Shown: positions 1-8,582, counted from the first letter of the stretch. The stretch: DNA of 64,000 bases from CAWDDG01 sp963801065 (GCA_963801065.1 CAWDDG010000003.1:372001-436000); one strand, 5' to 3'. Numbers and translations: made by a program. Notes: generated from the letters alone by a model not told the origin.

Positions 1-163
1 CGATCAGCTGCGCCCATCCGTGGAACCGGCCGGCGTACATCGGCCCGACCCGGCCCTGCATGTGCGCCATGACCTTGTGCTCGGCCTGGCCGATGACAAT
101 CGGCATGAGCAGGAAGGCTGCGACGACCGAGACGACGCGGACGACGACCTCGAGTACGTCCAT
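1..163 (-). CDS. nuoH2: NADH-quinone oxidoreductase subunit H of the partial second complex I (5' end only)
   Basis: Only the first 54 codons are in the window; the gene runs off the left edge. The product starts MDVLEVVVRVVSVVAAFLLM, an N-terminal membrane helix. This is followed by the NuoH hallmark in which a conserved Glu-His-Lys precedes the membrane-domain loop, here GQAEHKVMAHMQGRVGP. NuoH is the membrane subunit that contacts the quinone site and the peripheral arm. The ATG shares one base with the nuoC2 stop codon, so the two are translationally coupled. It is clearly different from the complete nuoH at 16435-17820, so the genome holds two NuoH proteins. Confidence 0.9.
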   Translation of the reverse strand, partial: MDVLEVVVRVVSVVAAFLLMPIVIGQAEHKVMAHMQGRVGPMYAGRFHGWAQLI

Positions 164-819
164 CACGGTGTTTCGCCCTCGTCGGCTGCTGCCGGACCGA
201 CCGAGGCGTCGCCCGGCTCCCCGGCGGACTGGGCGCCGCCTGGCGGGCGCGGCCCCCAGGACGCGTCCGGCACGCCCGGTGGGAGCATCCGCCGCCGCGA
301 CGGCGCCGCCGCCCCCTCGCCGCCTTCGCCGGGCTCCTTGGCCCCGGGCCAGGGCTTCGCGGCTCGCGCCGCGAGAACGAACTCCTTGCGCAGAGGGTGG
401 CCCTCGAACCCCTCGGGGAGCAGCAGAGGTTGGAGGTACGGGTGACCGGCGAAGTCGATCCCGAACATCTCATGCGTCTCGCGCTCGTGCCAGGCGGCGC
501 CGCGGTAGACGCCCGTGGCCGACGCCAATCGGGCCGCCTCTCGCGCGACCCGGGTTCGCACGAGCAGATGCAACAACGGACGCCGGGACAGGTCGGCCAC
601 GTGCACGACGACCGAGAATCCCTCCTCCAGCTCGTCGACCGCGGAGAGCCAGTCGAAGAACGTCAACCCGGCGTCGTGGGCGGCCTGCAGCGTCGCCACC
701 CAGCGGCCGGCGGCGACGTCGAAGACGGGAACACCGAACGCGTCGCCGACCTCCGCGCCCTCACCCGCCGCCTCGGCAAGCTTGACCGCCCAGTCGTCTC
801 CCTGGTCGGTCCCGGTCAC
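163..819 (-). CDS. nuoC2: NADH-quinone oxidoreductase subunit C of the partial second complex I
   Basis: NuoC is the 30-kDa subunit of the peripheral arm and docks against NuoD and NuoB. The 218-residue product shows the family signature in its middle, GAAWHERETHEMFGIDF, followed by HPYLQPLLLPEGFEGHPLRKEF, which I split here only for description. The last 65 residues are a low-complexity Pro/Gly/Ala tail. I chose the GTG at 819 because GAGGAG lies nine bases upstream; an in-frame GTG at 846 lacks a comparable ribosome site. It is coupled to nuoH2 downstream. A DUF3500 gene separates it from nuoB2, which is unusual. No nuoE, nuoF or nuoG copy is seen on this side of korAB. Confidence 0.9.
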   Translation of the reverse strand: MTGTDQGDDWAVKLAEAAGEGAEVGDAFGVPVFDVAAGRWVATLQAAHDAGLTFFDWLSAVDELEEGFSVVVHVADLSRRPLLHLLVRTRVAREAARLASATGVYRGAAWHERETHEMFGIDFAGHPYLQPLLLPEGFEGHPLRKEFVLAARAAKPWPGAKEPGEGGEGAAAPSRRRMLPPGVPDASWGPRPPGGAQSAGEPGDASVGPAAADEGETP

Positions 820-952
820 CGCTCCAGACTCCTCGCTCGCCTGCACGGGAGTCTAGGGCGGCACCCTCTCCAACTCGTCGTACCGCGTGAGGCGGGACCC
901 CCTGCAGTTGTCACCGATGGTCTGCTCGGCGTCGTCAGGGGTTGGACACGGG

Positions 953-1894
953 TCAGCGATGGTGGTTGGCGTAGTGGTCCGCCAGCAGGTCGTGGCCCCA
1001 GTCGTTTCGCAGATCCCGCCACACCGAGTGGATGTGGTTGGCCTCGTCCTGGGTGTTGTCGTATTCCAGCAGGAACGTCGGACCCCTGACCGCGTAGTAG
1101 TGGCCTTGCCTGGGCAGATCCGAGCCGGCCCAGCTGAACGACACCGAGTCCACACCTGTGACGAGCACATCAGCCCACGACACCTCGGCTATCTCCGAGG
1201 GAGCCCGGTCGAAATACAACCGCACCAGCCGTTGCAACAGCCCACGCTGCTCGCCTGACAGCTGGGCATAGGCAAGGCCCGACGGCACGAGGTTCGGGTC
1301 AGCGACGGGATCGGCCCTGGTCAGGATGTCGCGGGGCGCCAGGTCGGCGACCACGGCGACCGCGCGCTGAGCGGGGTCGAGCGCGGTCAGGAGCGCCCGT
1401 GCGAGATCCTCCTCGTCCGGCAACGTCCGAAGTCCCTGGTGCGGCCCGTGCGGCACGACGGCGGGCTCGGCCCCGAAGAAGTGCGGTGTGACGCTCGTAG
1501 CGTCGCCGACGACCGTGACATGCACGGCGAGGTGGTGGCCGTTCACCCGCCATGCCCACGGGGCTTCGCCGGCGGGCTCACCGAGGATCCTGACCCAGAA
1601 GCGGTGATCCGTGGGCCGGACCTCGCGCCCGGCACCGGCGCTGAGCAGGCGGCGGATCATGTCCAGCTCGATGACGGCCCGCGCTGTGCGTGCCCCGCCC
1701 GAACTGCATCCGCTGTCGAGCAGCTGCAGCGCCAAGGCGCGCTGTTCGTCGGTCATGTGGGCTAGCGCGAGGCCGGGGCGCTCGCCCGGCAGGTAGGTCC
1801 AGTGCCGATGATCGGCGATATCGAACGCGGCCGCGGCGGCGGGCCGCTGCTGCGTATCGAGCGATGCGAGGAACCCGTTGGCCGCCTTCGTCAT
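953..1894 (-). CDS. DUF3500 family protein inside the nuo2 operon
   Basis: A 313-residue soluble protein without a signal peptide or membrane helix. It matches the DUF3500 pattern: DHRFWVRILGEPAGEAPWAWRVNGHH near residues 105-130 (given as a description of the Trp/His-rich core), then TPHFFGAEPA, a second acidic half, and a C-terminal segment RGPTFLLEYDN followed by an HIHSVWRD stretch. The function of DUF3500 is not established. It lies between nuoB2 (50 bp upstream) and nuoC2 (about 130 bp downstream) on the same strand, so it is probably co-transcribed with them. A GTG 18 bases upstream of the chosen ATG is an alternative start. A role in respiration is inference from position only. Confidence 0.75.
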   Translation of the reverse strand: MTKAANGFLASLDTQQRPAAAAAFDIADHRHWTYLPGERPGLALAHMTDEQRALALQLLDSGCSSGGARTARAVIELDMIRRLLSAGAGREVRPTDHRFWVRILGEPAGEAPWAWRVNGHHLAVHVTVVGDATSVTPHFFGAEPAVVPHGPHQGLRTLPDEEDLARALLTALDPAQRAVAVVADLAPRDILTRADPVADPNLVPSGLAYAQLSGEQRGLLQRLVRLYFDRAPSEIAEVSWADVLVTGVDSVSFSWAGSDLPRQGHYYAVRGPTFLLEYDNTQDEANHIHSVWRDLRNDWGHDLLADHYANHHR

Positions 1895-1944
1895 CCGCTC
1901 GACGACGCCCACCTGGCCCGAGCGCTGGGACCGGGAGGCGTGAC

Positions 1945-2547
1945 TCACGACCGGTTTCGCTCCGCGGCGGCCGGCGACACCAGGGGACGGGTCAACTCGG
2001 TGGCGGACGCGGACCGGCGGGCCTCCACGGGGCCGGCGTAGCGCTCGGCAAGATTCTCGCCGGCGATCTTCTCCTGGAGCTTGAGGATGCCCTGGAGCAG
2101 GGCCTCGGGCCGCGGTGGACAGCCGGGCACGTACACATCCACGGGGACCACTTGGTCGACGCCCTTGGTCACCGAGTACGAGTCCCAGTACGGACCGCCG
2201 GAGTTCGAGCAGGCCCCGAACGAGATCACGTACTTCGGCTCTGGCATCTGCTCGTAGAGCCGGCGGACGGCCGGGGCCATCTTGTCGGTGACCGTACCCG
2301 ACACGACCATCAGATCCGCCTGACGCGGCCCGGGAGCGAACGGGATCACGCCCAGCCGGATGAAGTCGTGGCGGGCCATGGAGGCGGCGATGAACTCGAT
2401 CGCGCAACAGGCCAGCCCGAAGTTGAACACCCACAACGAGTAGCGGCGACCCCAGTTCAGCACCACGCGCACCGGGTCGGGGACCAGCCGCTGAGCCGCA
2501 CCGACCTCTCCGGGCGGGCCGTGGCCGGGCAGGCCGAGGTCGGTCAC
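1945..2547 (-). CDS. nuoB2: NADH-quinone oxidoreductase subunit B of the partial second complex I
   Basis: NuoB carries the terminal [4Fe-4S] cluster N2, which reduces quinone. The 200-residue protein has the adjacent cysteines in FGLACCAIEF (about residues 38-47), the conserved GPRQADLMVVSGTVTDKMAP loop, CSNSGG, and the last cluster ligand in VPGCPPRPE. The GTG start overlaps the nuoA2 stop as GTGA, which supports this start over the longer open frame that continues upstream through nuoA2. The C-terminal 40 residues are variable. The paralogous NuoB of the full complex is at 24497-25054. Confidence 0.93.
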   Translation of the reverse strand: MTDLGLPGHGPPGEVGAAQRLVPDPVRVVLNWGRRYSLWVFNFGLACCAIEFIAASMARHDFIRLGVIPFAPGPRQADLMVVSGTVTDKMAPAVRRLYEQMPEPKYVISFGACSNSGGPYWDSYSVTKGVDQVVPVDVYVPGCPPRPEALLQGILKLQEKIAGENLAERYAGPVEARRSASATELTRPLVSPAAAERNRS

Positions 2548-2915
2548 TGCCACGTCAACACACCTCGCCGGACGGCGTAGAGGATGCCGGTGGCCAGCAG
2601 GCCGAGGAACACGAACATCTCGACCAGAGTCGTCGTCCCGAAGCCGGACGCGGCGAATACCGTCGCCCACGGGAACAGATAGACGGCATCGACAGCGAAC
2701 ACGACATAGAGGAACGCGTACACGTAGTACCGGACATGGGTGTGCGCCCAGCCCTCGCCGACCGGGTCGACGCCGGACTCGTACGTGAGCAGCTTCTCGC
2801 GGGTGGGCCGGCGCGGGGCGAGCAAGCGGTTCGCGCCGTAGGCGAGCGCGACGAACGCCACACCGGCCGCTGCCACGACCGCGACGACGACGTACGGCGA
2901 CAGATACGCGTCCAC
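2544..2915 (-). CDS. nuoA2: NADH-quinone oxidoreductase subunit A of the partial second complex I
   Basis: A small membrane subunit of 123 residues with three predicted helices (about 8-30, 64-84, 94-114) and the NuoA loop with the conserved acidic and glycine residues, here YESGVDPVGEGWAHTHVRYY. The GTG start at 2915 is preceded by AGGAGGT. This is the first gene of the nuo2 operon, transcribed away from korA. The 376-bp space between them must hold both promoters. It ends in a 4-base overlap with nuoB2. Confidence 0.93.
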   Translation of the reverse strand: MDAYLSPYVVVAVVAAAGVAFVALAYGANRLLAPRRPTREKLLTYESGVDPVGEGWAHTHVRYYVYAFLYVVFAVDAVYLFPWATVFAASGFGTTTLVEMFVFLGLLATGILYAVRRGVLTWQ

Positions 2916-3291
2916 GGCACCTCCTGCCGCTGGCCCGGATGTCGGATCCGTAGCCCAACCTACCCCGCGGGCCGACCCGTGCCGCGGCAGCAGTTTTCAG
3001 CGCGTCACGCACCACCAGTCTGAAAGCCCTACCTGGAGCCTGGGCCTTCGCCGGTAGACGGCTCCGCTGCGGCGATCATGTCCGACCTCGTGGACCAGGG
3101 CACGGCCAGACGACGCCGCGAAGGACCCATTGGCGACATCTGACGAATGCCCGGTCGGGACATGAACGGGTTGCGCGCAGGTACACGCACCCACTGGACG
3201 TAGCATGCGTGGTAGAGATGCACGTGCAGGCGCACGCCAACGAAGGTCAGTCGCCTGGAGCTATACCACGTCGGGGAGGCGTCGACACACG
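2916..3291. promoter_or_regulatory. Divergent promoter region between nuoA2 and korA
   Basis: This 376-bp stretch separates two operons transcribed in opposite directions and should contain both promoters. I see no open frame with a recognisable product, no strong inverted repeat and no clear -35/-10 pair. A GGGGAGG at 3273-3279 is the probable ribosome site of korA, somewhat far (12 bases) from its GTG. Confidence 0.5.
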
Positions 3292-5148
3292 GTGACCGTT
3301 AAGCAAGTCCGGGAGATCGACCGTGTGATCATCCGTTTCGCCGGCGACTCCGGCGACGGGATGCAACTCACTGGAGACAGGTTCACCGCAGAGACGGCGT
3401 CGTTCGGCAACGACCTGTCGACCCTGCCGAACTTCCCCGCCGAGATCCGCGCGCCCGCCGGAACGCTCCCTGGGGTCTCCAGCTTCCAGCTCCACTTCGC
3501 CGACCACGACATCCTCACACCCGGCGACGCACCCGACGTGCTCGTCGCGATGAACCCGGCCGCGCTGAAGGCCAACCTGGACGACCTGCCGCGCGGCGCA
3601 ACCGTGATCGTCGACAAGTCGGACTTCACCTCGCGTGCGCTGAAGAAGGTGGGCTACGACGCCGACCCGCTCGAGGACGGCAGCCTGGATGCGTACAAGG
3701 TCCATGCTCTCGACCTCACCGGCATGACGATGGAGGCGCTGAAGGAGTTCGACCTCACCCGCAAGGAGGCCTCGCGTTCGAAGAACATGTTCGCGCTGGG
3801 GCTCCTCTCGTGGATGTACGGCCGGCCGATCGAGGGGACTCTCACCTTCCTGGACAAGAAGTTCGCCAAGCACCCGGCGATCCGCGATGCCAACATCACC
3901 GCGGTCAAGGCCGGCTGGAACTACGGCGAGACCACCGAAGACTTCGTGGTCTCGTACGAAGTCAAGCCCGCGCCATTGCCTTCCGGCCGGTACCGCAACA
4001 TCACCGGCAACCTCGCGCTCGCGTACGGCCTGATCGCGGCATCGCAGCGCAGCGGCCTGCCGCTGTTCCTGGGCTCGTACCCGATCACGCCGGCGTCGGA
4101 CATCCTGCACGAGCTGTCCAAGCACAAGCGGTTCGGCGTGCGCACCTTCCAGGCCGAGGACGAGATCGCCGGCGTCGGCGCGGCGCTGGGAGCCTCCTTC
4201 GGTGGCGCTCTGGGTGTGACGTCCACATCCGGGCCGGGTGTCGCCCTGAAGTCGGAGACGATCGGGCTCGCCGTGTCGCTGGAGCTGCCGCTGATCGTGT
4301 GCGACATCCAGCGCGGCGGTCCGTCGACCGGGCTGCCGACCAAGACCGAGCAGGCCGACCTGTTGCAGGCGATGTTCGGCCGCAACGGTGAGGCGCCGGT
4401 TCCGATCGTGGCGCCGTGCTCGCCAGGCGACTGCTTTTACGCCGCTCTGGAGGCGGCCCGGATCGCGCTGACGTACCGCACGCCGGTGCTGCTGCTCTCG
4501 GACGGCAACCTGGCCAACGGAGCCGAGCCGTGGCTGATCCCGGACGTCGCCGAACTGCCGGATCTCGGCGTCGAGTTCGCGACCGCGCTCAACCACGGCG
4601 ACAACGGGTCGGGGGCGTTCTGGCCCTATCTGCGCGACCCGCAGACGCTGGCCCGGCCATGGGCCGTTCCCGGTACGCCTGGTCTCGAGCACCGGATCGG
4701 CGGCATCGAGAAGGCCGACGGCTCCGGCAACATCTCCTATGACCCGGACAACCACGACCACATGGTCCGCCTGCGCCAGGCGAAGGTCGACGGCGTGAGC
4801 GTGCCGGAGCTGACAGTGGACGACCCGTCCGGCGAGGCCAAGCTCCTCGTACTCGGCTGGGGGTCGACCTACGGGCCCATCGGCGCCGCGGCCCGCCGGG
4901 TGCGGAAGGCCGGCCACGCCGTCGCGCAGGCGCACCTGCGCCACCTCAACCCGTTACCGGCCAACACCGGCGAGGTCCTGCGGGCCTACGACCGAGTGCT
5001 CCTGCCGGAGATGAACCTCGGGCAGCTCGCGCTGCTGCTGCGCGGCAAGTACCTCGTCGACGTCGTCGGTTACAACCGGGTGCGTGGGCTGCCGTTCAAG
5101 GCCGAGGAGCTCGCAGACGTCATCGAGAAGGCGATTGCCGATGTCTGA
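3292..5148 (+). CDS. korA: 2-oxoacid:ferredoxin oxidoreductase, fused gamma-alpha subunit
   Basis: KorA pairs with KorB to decarboxylate a 2-oxoacid, most likely 2-oxoglutarate, to its acyl-CoA while reducing ferredoxin. The 618-residue protein is a gamma-alpha fusion. The N-terminal gamma domain begins with IRFAGDSGDGMQLTG (about residues 12-26). The alpha (pyrimidine-binding) domain starts near residue 240 and contains GSYPITPASDIL, the EDEIAGVGAALGAS region with the conserved Glu, and TSTSGPGVALKSE. The ORF can be opened further upstream, but the family begins near this GTG and GGGGAGG precedes it. It overlaps korB by eight bases. It carries no iron-sulfur motif of its own. Confidence 0.93.
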   Translation: MTVKQVREIDRVIIRFAGDSGDGMQLTGDRFTAETASFGNDLSTLPNFPAEIRAPAGTLPGVSSFQLHFADHDILTPGDAPDVLVAMNPAALKANLDDLPRGATVIVDKSDFTSRALKKVGYDADPLEDGSLDAYKVHALDLTGMTMEALKEFDLTRKEASRSKNMFALGLLSWMYGRPIEGTLTFLDKKFAKHPAIRDANITAVKAGWNYGETTEDFVVSYEVKPAPLPSGRYRNITGNLALAYGLIAASQRSGLPLFLGSYPITPASDILHELSKHKRFGVRTFQAEDEIAGVGAALGASFGGALGVTSTSGPGVALKSETIGLAVSLELPLIVCDIQRGGPSTGLPTKTEQADLLQAMFGRNGEAPVPIVAPCSPGDCFYAALEAARIALTYRTPVLLLSDGNLANGAEPWLIPDVAELPDLGVEFATALNHGDNGSGAFWPYLRDPQTLARPWAVPGTPGLEHRIGGIEKADGSGNISYDPDNHDHMVRLRQAKVDGVSVPELTVDDPSGEAKLLVLGWGSTYGPIGAAARRVRKAGHAVAQAHLRHLNPLPANTGEVLRAYDRVLLPEMNLGQLALLLRGKYLVDVVGYNRVRGLPFKAEELADVIEKAIADV

Positions 5149-6202
5149 GACCACCGTCGAGGTCGGGCTGCCCGGCCTGCGCGGAGTTCCCACCACCGCC
5201 GTACCCGAGACCAAGAAGAGCTTCACCAGCGACCAGGAGGTGCGCTGGTGCCCGGGCTGCGGCGACTATGCGATCCTCGCCGCCGTGCAGGGCTTCCTGC
5301 CGGAGCTCGGGCTGCGGCGCGAGAACATCGTGTTCATCTCCGGAATCGGTTGCTCGTCGCGGTTCCCGTACTACCTCGACACCTACGGCATGCACTCGAT
5401 CCACGGGCGCGCCCCGGCCATCGCAACCGGGTTGGCGGCGTCGCGACCGGACCTTTCCGTTTGGGTGGTCACCGGCGACGGTGACGCGCTCTCGATCGGC
5501 GGCAACCACCTCATCCACGCGCTGCGACGTAACGTGAACCTGACCATCCTGCTGTTCAACAACCGGATCTACGGCCTGACCAAGGGCCAGTACTCCCCCA
5601 CGTCAGAGCTCGGCAAGATCACCAAGTCGACGCCGATGGGGTCGCTCGACGCGCCGTTCAACCCGGTCTCGCTCGCGCTCGGCGCCGAGGCCACGTTCGT
5701 CGCGCGCACGATCGACTCCGACCGCGCGCACCTGACCGCTGTGCTTCGCGCAGCTGCCGCGCACCGCGGCACATCGCTGGTCGAGATCTACCAGAACTGC
5801 AACATCTTCAACGACGGTGCCTTCGACCTGCTCAAGAGTCCCGAGACCCGCGACGAAATGCTGATCCGCCTCGAGCACGGTCAGCCGGTCCGGTTCGGCG
5901 CCGACCTCGACCAGGGAGTGCGGCGCTCTCCCGACACCGGGGCCCTGGAGGTCTGCGCGGGCGACGACCCCGCCGTGATCGTCCACGATGCGCACGCCGC
6001 TGACCCGTCGCCTGCCTTCGCGCTCTCCCGGCTCGCCGACCCTGGCTCACTGGCCAGGTCGCCTATCGGCGTCTTCCGGCAGGTGCAGCGTGCGACGTAC
6101 GGCGACCTGATGAACGCCCAACTGGACAAGGCGGTCGACAGCCAGGGGGCCGGCGACCTGGCCGGCCTGCTCGCGGGCGCGGATCCCTGGACGGTCGGCT
6201 GA
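5141..6202 (+). CDS. korB: 2-oxoacid:ferredoxin oxidoreductase, beta subunit
   Basis: The 353-residue thiamine-diphosphate-binding subunit. Visible motifs are WCPGCGDYAILAAVQ (about 31-45, cluster-ligand cysteines), SGIGCSSRFPYY, and the ThDP/Mg motif GDGDALSIGGNH followed by NNRIYGLTKGQYSPTS. Its ATG lies inside the last codons of korA, so the two are coupled. Substrate preference for 2-oxoglutarate is inferred from the actinobacterial KorAB family, not from a residue I can point to. The divergent partial complex I nearby suggests that reduced ferredoxin may be reoxidised by it. Confidence 0.93.
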   Translation: MSETTVEVGLPGLRGVPTTAVPETKKSFTSDQEVRWCPGCGDYAILAAVQGFLPELGLRRENIVFISGIGCSSRFPYYLDTYGMHSIHGRAPAIATGLAASRPDLSVWVVTGDGDALSIGGNHLIHALRRNVNLTILLFNNRIYGLTKGQYSPTSELGKITKSTPMGSLDAPFNPVSLALGAEATFVARTIDSDRAHLTAVLRAAAAHRGTSLVEIYQNCNIFNDGAFDLLKSPETRDEMLIRLEHGQPVRFGADLDQGVRRSPDTGALEVCAGDDPAVIVHDAHAADPSPAFALSRLADPGSLARSPIGVFRQVQRATYGDLMNAQLDKAVDSQGAGDLAGLLAGADPWTVG

Positions 6203-6578
6203 CCGGTCGGATCAGGCAGCGGACGCCCTCACTACCAGCGGGAGCCGAACCGAAGACCGGGCTGTGTGGGCCGGTGGCACGGTCAACCGCCGTCAATGGC
6301 ACGCTCAACCGTTGCTCCGGCGCCCGATTTGGTCTGGTATGTGGAGCGGTTCAGCGTGCCATTAGCGCCTTGAGGAGGCAAAACACCAAGCCGGCCACCA
6401 GGTCACGGGCCACCGACCGAAGATCCTTCGCCGCCGCCCCAGGACCACCTATCGGCGAAAGGCTCCCAAGGGTCAGTTGCTGGGATGTCCCGTGCGACTT
6501 GGCCGATCGCCAGCGCCGCTGCTGCTTCGCCGGTACGCTACGAGGACTTCGTCGGGGGGACGTGGCCGGGGGGTTCGG
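6203..6578. other. Intergenic region between korB and the glycosidase gene
   Basis: 376 bp without a supportable gene. It contains the first copy of the 87-bp repeat (6275-6361) and, presumably, the promoter of the downstream glycosidase. GGGGGG at 6568-6573 is that gene's likely ribosome site. Longer open frames through this segment lack family resemblance. Confidence 0.5.
6275..6361. repeat. 87-bp dispersed repeat, copy 1
   Basis: It begins TGGCACGGTCAACC (6275-6288), repeats as TGGCACGCTCAACC exactly 22 bp later (6297-6310), passes a GCGCCCGATTTGG core, and ends with GGTTCAGCGTGCCA (6348-6361), the inverse of the direct repeats with one mismatch. The flanks of the inner pair extend the complementarity (AA before, TT after). 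Copies 2 and 3 at 52435-52521 and 63530-63616 have the same length and arrangement. It could form a hairpin in DNA or RNA; function is unknown. Confidence 0.85.
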
Positions 6579-8240
6579 ATGCGCCGCATGCTGTTCTTGC
6601 GCATGGCCGTAGCGCTGTCGAGCGCCACCGTCGTGCTGACAATGGCCGTTCCGACGGGAGCCGCCACGGGCGAGCAGGCGGCGACGACCGCCGCGAGCGC
6701 GGTCGACCCGAACGAGCCCACGCTCATCTGGGGAGCGTTTGCCCGACCGCGCGCAGGCGAGAGCTACCGCCAGTCACACGAGAACCTCGAGGCCCAGATC
6801 GGCCGGACGCTGGCCGCGGTGCGGGTCTATCTCCTATGGAACCAGCCCTTTCCCGACGACTACCACGTCTGGCTGCGCGACTCCGGCAGGCTGCCGCTGA
6901 TCTCGGTCCGGCCGCAGCGGATGAACGGGAGTCGCGTGTTGTGGCGCGACATTGCCAACGCCGCACCCGGCTCGACGCTGTACAACGAGATCGTCGGTTG
7001 GGCCGACCGGATCAAGACCTACGGCGTGCCCGTCTACTTCACGTTCAACCACGAACCCGAGGCCAGCGCGAGCACCCCTAACGGGGCCGACCACGAGTTC
7101 ATCGCAGCCTGGCGCAAGGTCGTGACGGTGTTCCGCGACCGCGGCGTCACCAACGCGAAGTACCTCTGGATCATGACCGGCTGGAGTTTCCAGGTCCCGG
7201 CGAGCGACCCACGCCAGGCGATCAAGTGGTTCCCCGGCGACGCGTACGTCGACGCGCTCGGCTCGGACGAGTACAACGACTACACCTGCCGCGTCGAGAG
7301 CGACGCCCCGTGGAAGTCGCTGGCGTCGGAGATCGAGTACTTCCGGCAGTTCGGCCTGAACCACCCGACCAAGGAGATGTGGCTGCCCGAGTACGGCAGC
7401 TTCGAGGACCCGCAGAGCCCCGGCCGCAAGGCGCAGTGGGTCAACGAAGCGCGGGCCGCGTTCAAGACCGACGCGTACGCGCAGTTCCGGGGGATCCTGT
7501 ACTTCCACTCCTACCGCCCCGGAACGCCGTGCCTGTGGTGGATCGACTCGTCGGCGTCGGCCCTCAGCGCATGGGCCGCGATGGGCCACGACGTCTTCTA
7601 CACCCGGACGAACGGCGATCCTCCGCCGCCCCCACCCCCACCGGAGAAGGACGCGCTGCTGGTCGTCGGCTCGACAACGCTCGGCGTCGGTGACGCCGCC
7701 GTGCGGTCGCGTCTCGAGGCGGCCGGTTACACGGTCAGCGCCGTCGACGACGGAGCCGTCACGGCGAGCGACGCAACCGGAAAGGACGTCGTCGTCATCT
7801 CTTCGACCACCGACGACCGGCTCGTGCGCACCACTCTGCGCGACGTGGCAACGCCGACCCTGATCTGGAAGGCCACGCTCTACGACGACATGGGGCTCAC
7901 CGCCGTGGGGGCGAACGGCATCACCCGGTCCGCCTCGATCAGCATCGTGAACCCGGCGCATCCACTTGCAGCTGGTCGGTCAGGCACGGTCACGGTGCTC
8001 ACCTCGGCCGACAGCATGCCGTGGGGCACGGTCGGAGGCAGCGCCGCGGTCGTCGCGACGGTCGGTGGCCAGCCGACACTGTTCGCGTACCCGGCCGGCA
8101 CCGCTCTACCGGGCGGCGGCGTGAGCGCCGGCTGCCGGGTCGGCTTCCCGGCCTACCACACATCCCCGGCGCGGTTCACGAACGACGGCAGGGCGCTGTT
8201 CGACGCGGCAGTCGCCTGGGCCGACGCCTGCACGCCGTAG
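6579..8240 (+). CDS. Secreted glycoside hydrolase, GH26-like, with C-terminal accessory domain
   Basis: A 553-residue exported protein. The signal peptide is at 1-30: MRRMLFLRM, a hydrophobic stretch, then an Ala-rich cleavage region. The catalytic region spans about 45-340. It has FNHEPE near residue 155, where the first Glu is the probable acid/base, and LPEYGS near 270, where the Glu is the probable nucleophile; both fit the GH-A clan and GH26 best. A proline run (eight Pro, about 349-356) links to a 190-residue domain with alternating strands and helices (ALLVVGS... then VVVISSTTDD), seen in other secreted actinobacterial proteins. The substrate, possibly a beta-mannan or beta-glucan, is inference. 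The ATG follows GGGGGG by five bases. Confidence 0.75.
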   Translation: MRRMLFLRMAVALSSATVVLTMAVPTGAATGEQAATTAASAVDPNEPTLIWGAFARPRAGESYRQSHENLEAQIGRTLAAVRVYLLWNQPFPDDYHVWLRDSGRLPLISVRPQRMNGSRVLWRDIANAAPGSTLYNEIVGWADRIKTYGVPVYFTFNHEPEASASTPNGADHEFIAAWRKVVTVFRDRGVTNAKYLWIMTGWSFQVPASDPRQAIKWFPGDAYVDALGSDEYNDYTCRVESDAPWKSLASEIEYFRQFGLNHPTKEMWLPEYGSFEDPQSPGRKAQWVNEARAAFKTDAYAQFRGILYFHSYRPGTPCLWWIDSSASALSAWAAMGHDVFYTRTNGDPPPPPPPPEKDALLVVGSTTLGVGDAAVRSRLEAAGYTVSAVDDGAVTASDATGKDVVVISSTTDDRLVRTTLRDVATPTLIWKATLYDDMGLTAVGANGITRSASISIVNPAHPLAAGRSGTVTVLTSADSMPWGTVGGSAAVVATVGGQPTLFAYPAGTALPGGGVSAGCRVGFPAYHTSPARFTNDGRALFDAAVAWADACTP

Positions 8241-8458
8241 AGCGGCACAGCCCGGCGCGTCGCCTGTGTTAACGATGGTGTGCACGAGGTAAACGGTCGC
8301 GAACCTGATTGCCGTAGCCGCTGACGGCAAACACCATGGAACCGGCAGCGGCGCCGACGCAGGCCAAGCCGAATGCGATCCCATGCGGGCAGCAACCATG
8401 ACCGTCACCGAACTACAACGAATCGACCCGGACGACCGGGCCCGACGCATCTGGCCGG

Positions 8459-8550
8459 CTTTGCTCTGCGCACCGATACGCATCGAGTTGCGGCAAGCAC
8501 CCACTTCGGTTGCCCACGGAAGTTGATGCGTATATGTGCGCAGAGCAAAG
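8459..8550. repeat. 92-bp imperfect palindrome
   Basis: The outer arms CTTTGCTCTGCGCA (8459-8472) and TGCGCAGAGCAAAG (8537-8550) are perfectly complementary. An inner pair, ATACGCATC (8476-8484) and GATGCGTAT (8525-8533), continues the stem after a short bulge, leaving a 40-base centre. It is in the space between two convergent genes. I found no second copy in the window. It may act as a bidirectional terminator or be a mobile palindromic element. Confidence 0.8.
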
Positions 8551-8582
8551 GCGCGCCGAACTGTCACTGGATGGCGCCCGTG

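Noticed and set aside
2990..3040. Weak inverse pair TTTTCAG/CTGAAAG upstream of nuoA2
   Set aside because: Only about seven bases pair over a long loop, no better than chance.
3247..4944. Minus-strand open frame of 565 codons opposite korA
   Set aside because: Composition is typical of antisense frames in GC-rich genes, and korA has all its motifs.
7621..7645. C-rich run as a regulatory tract
   Set aside because: It encodes the Pro linker of the glycosidase in frame.
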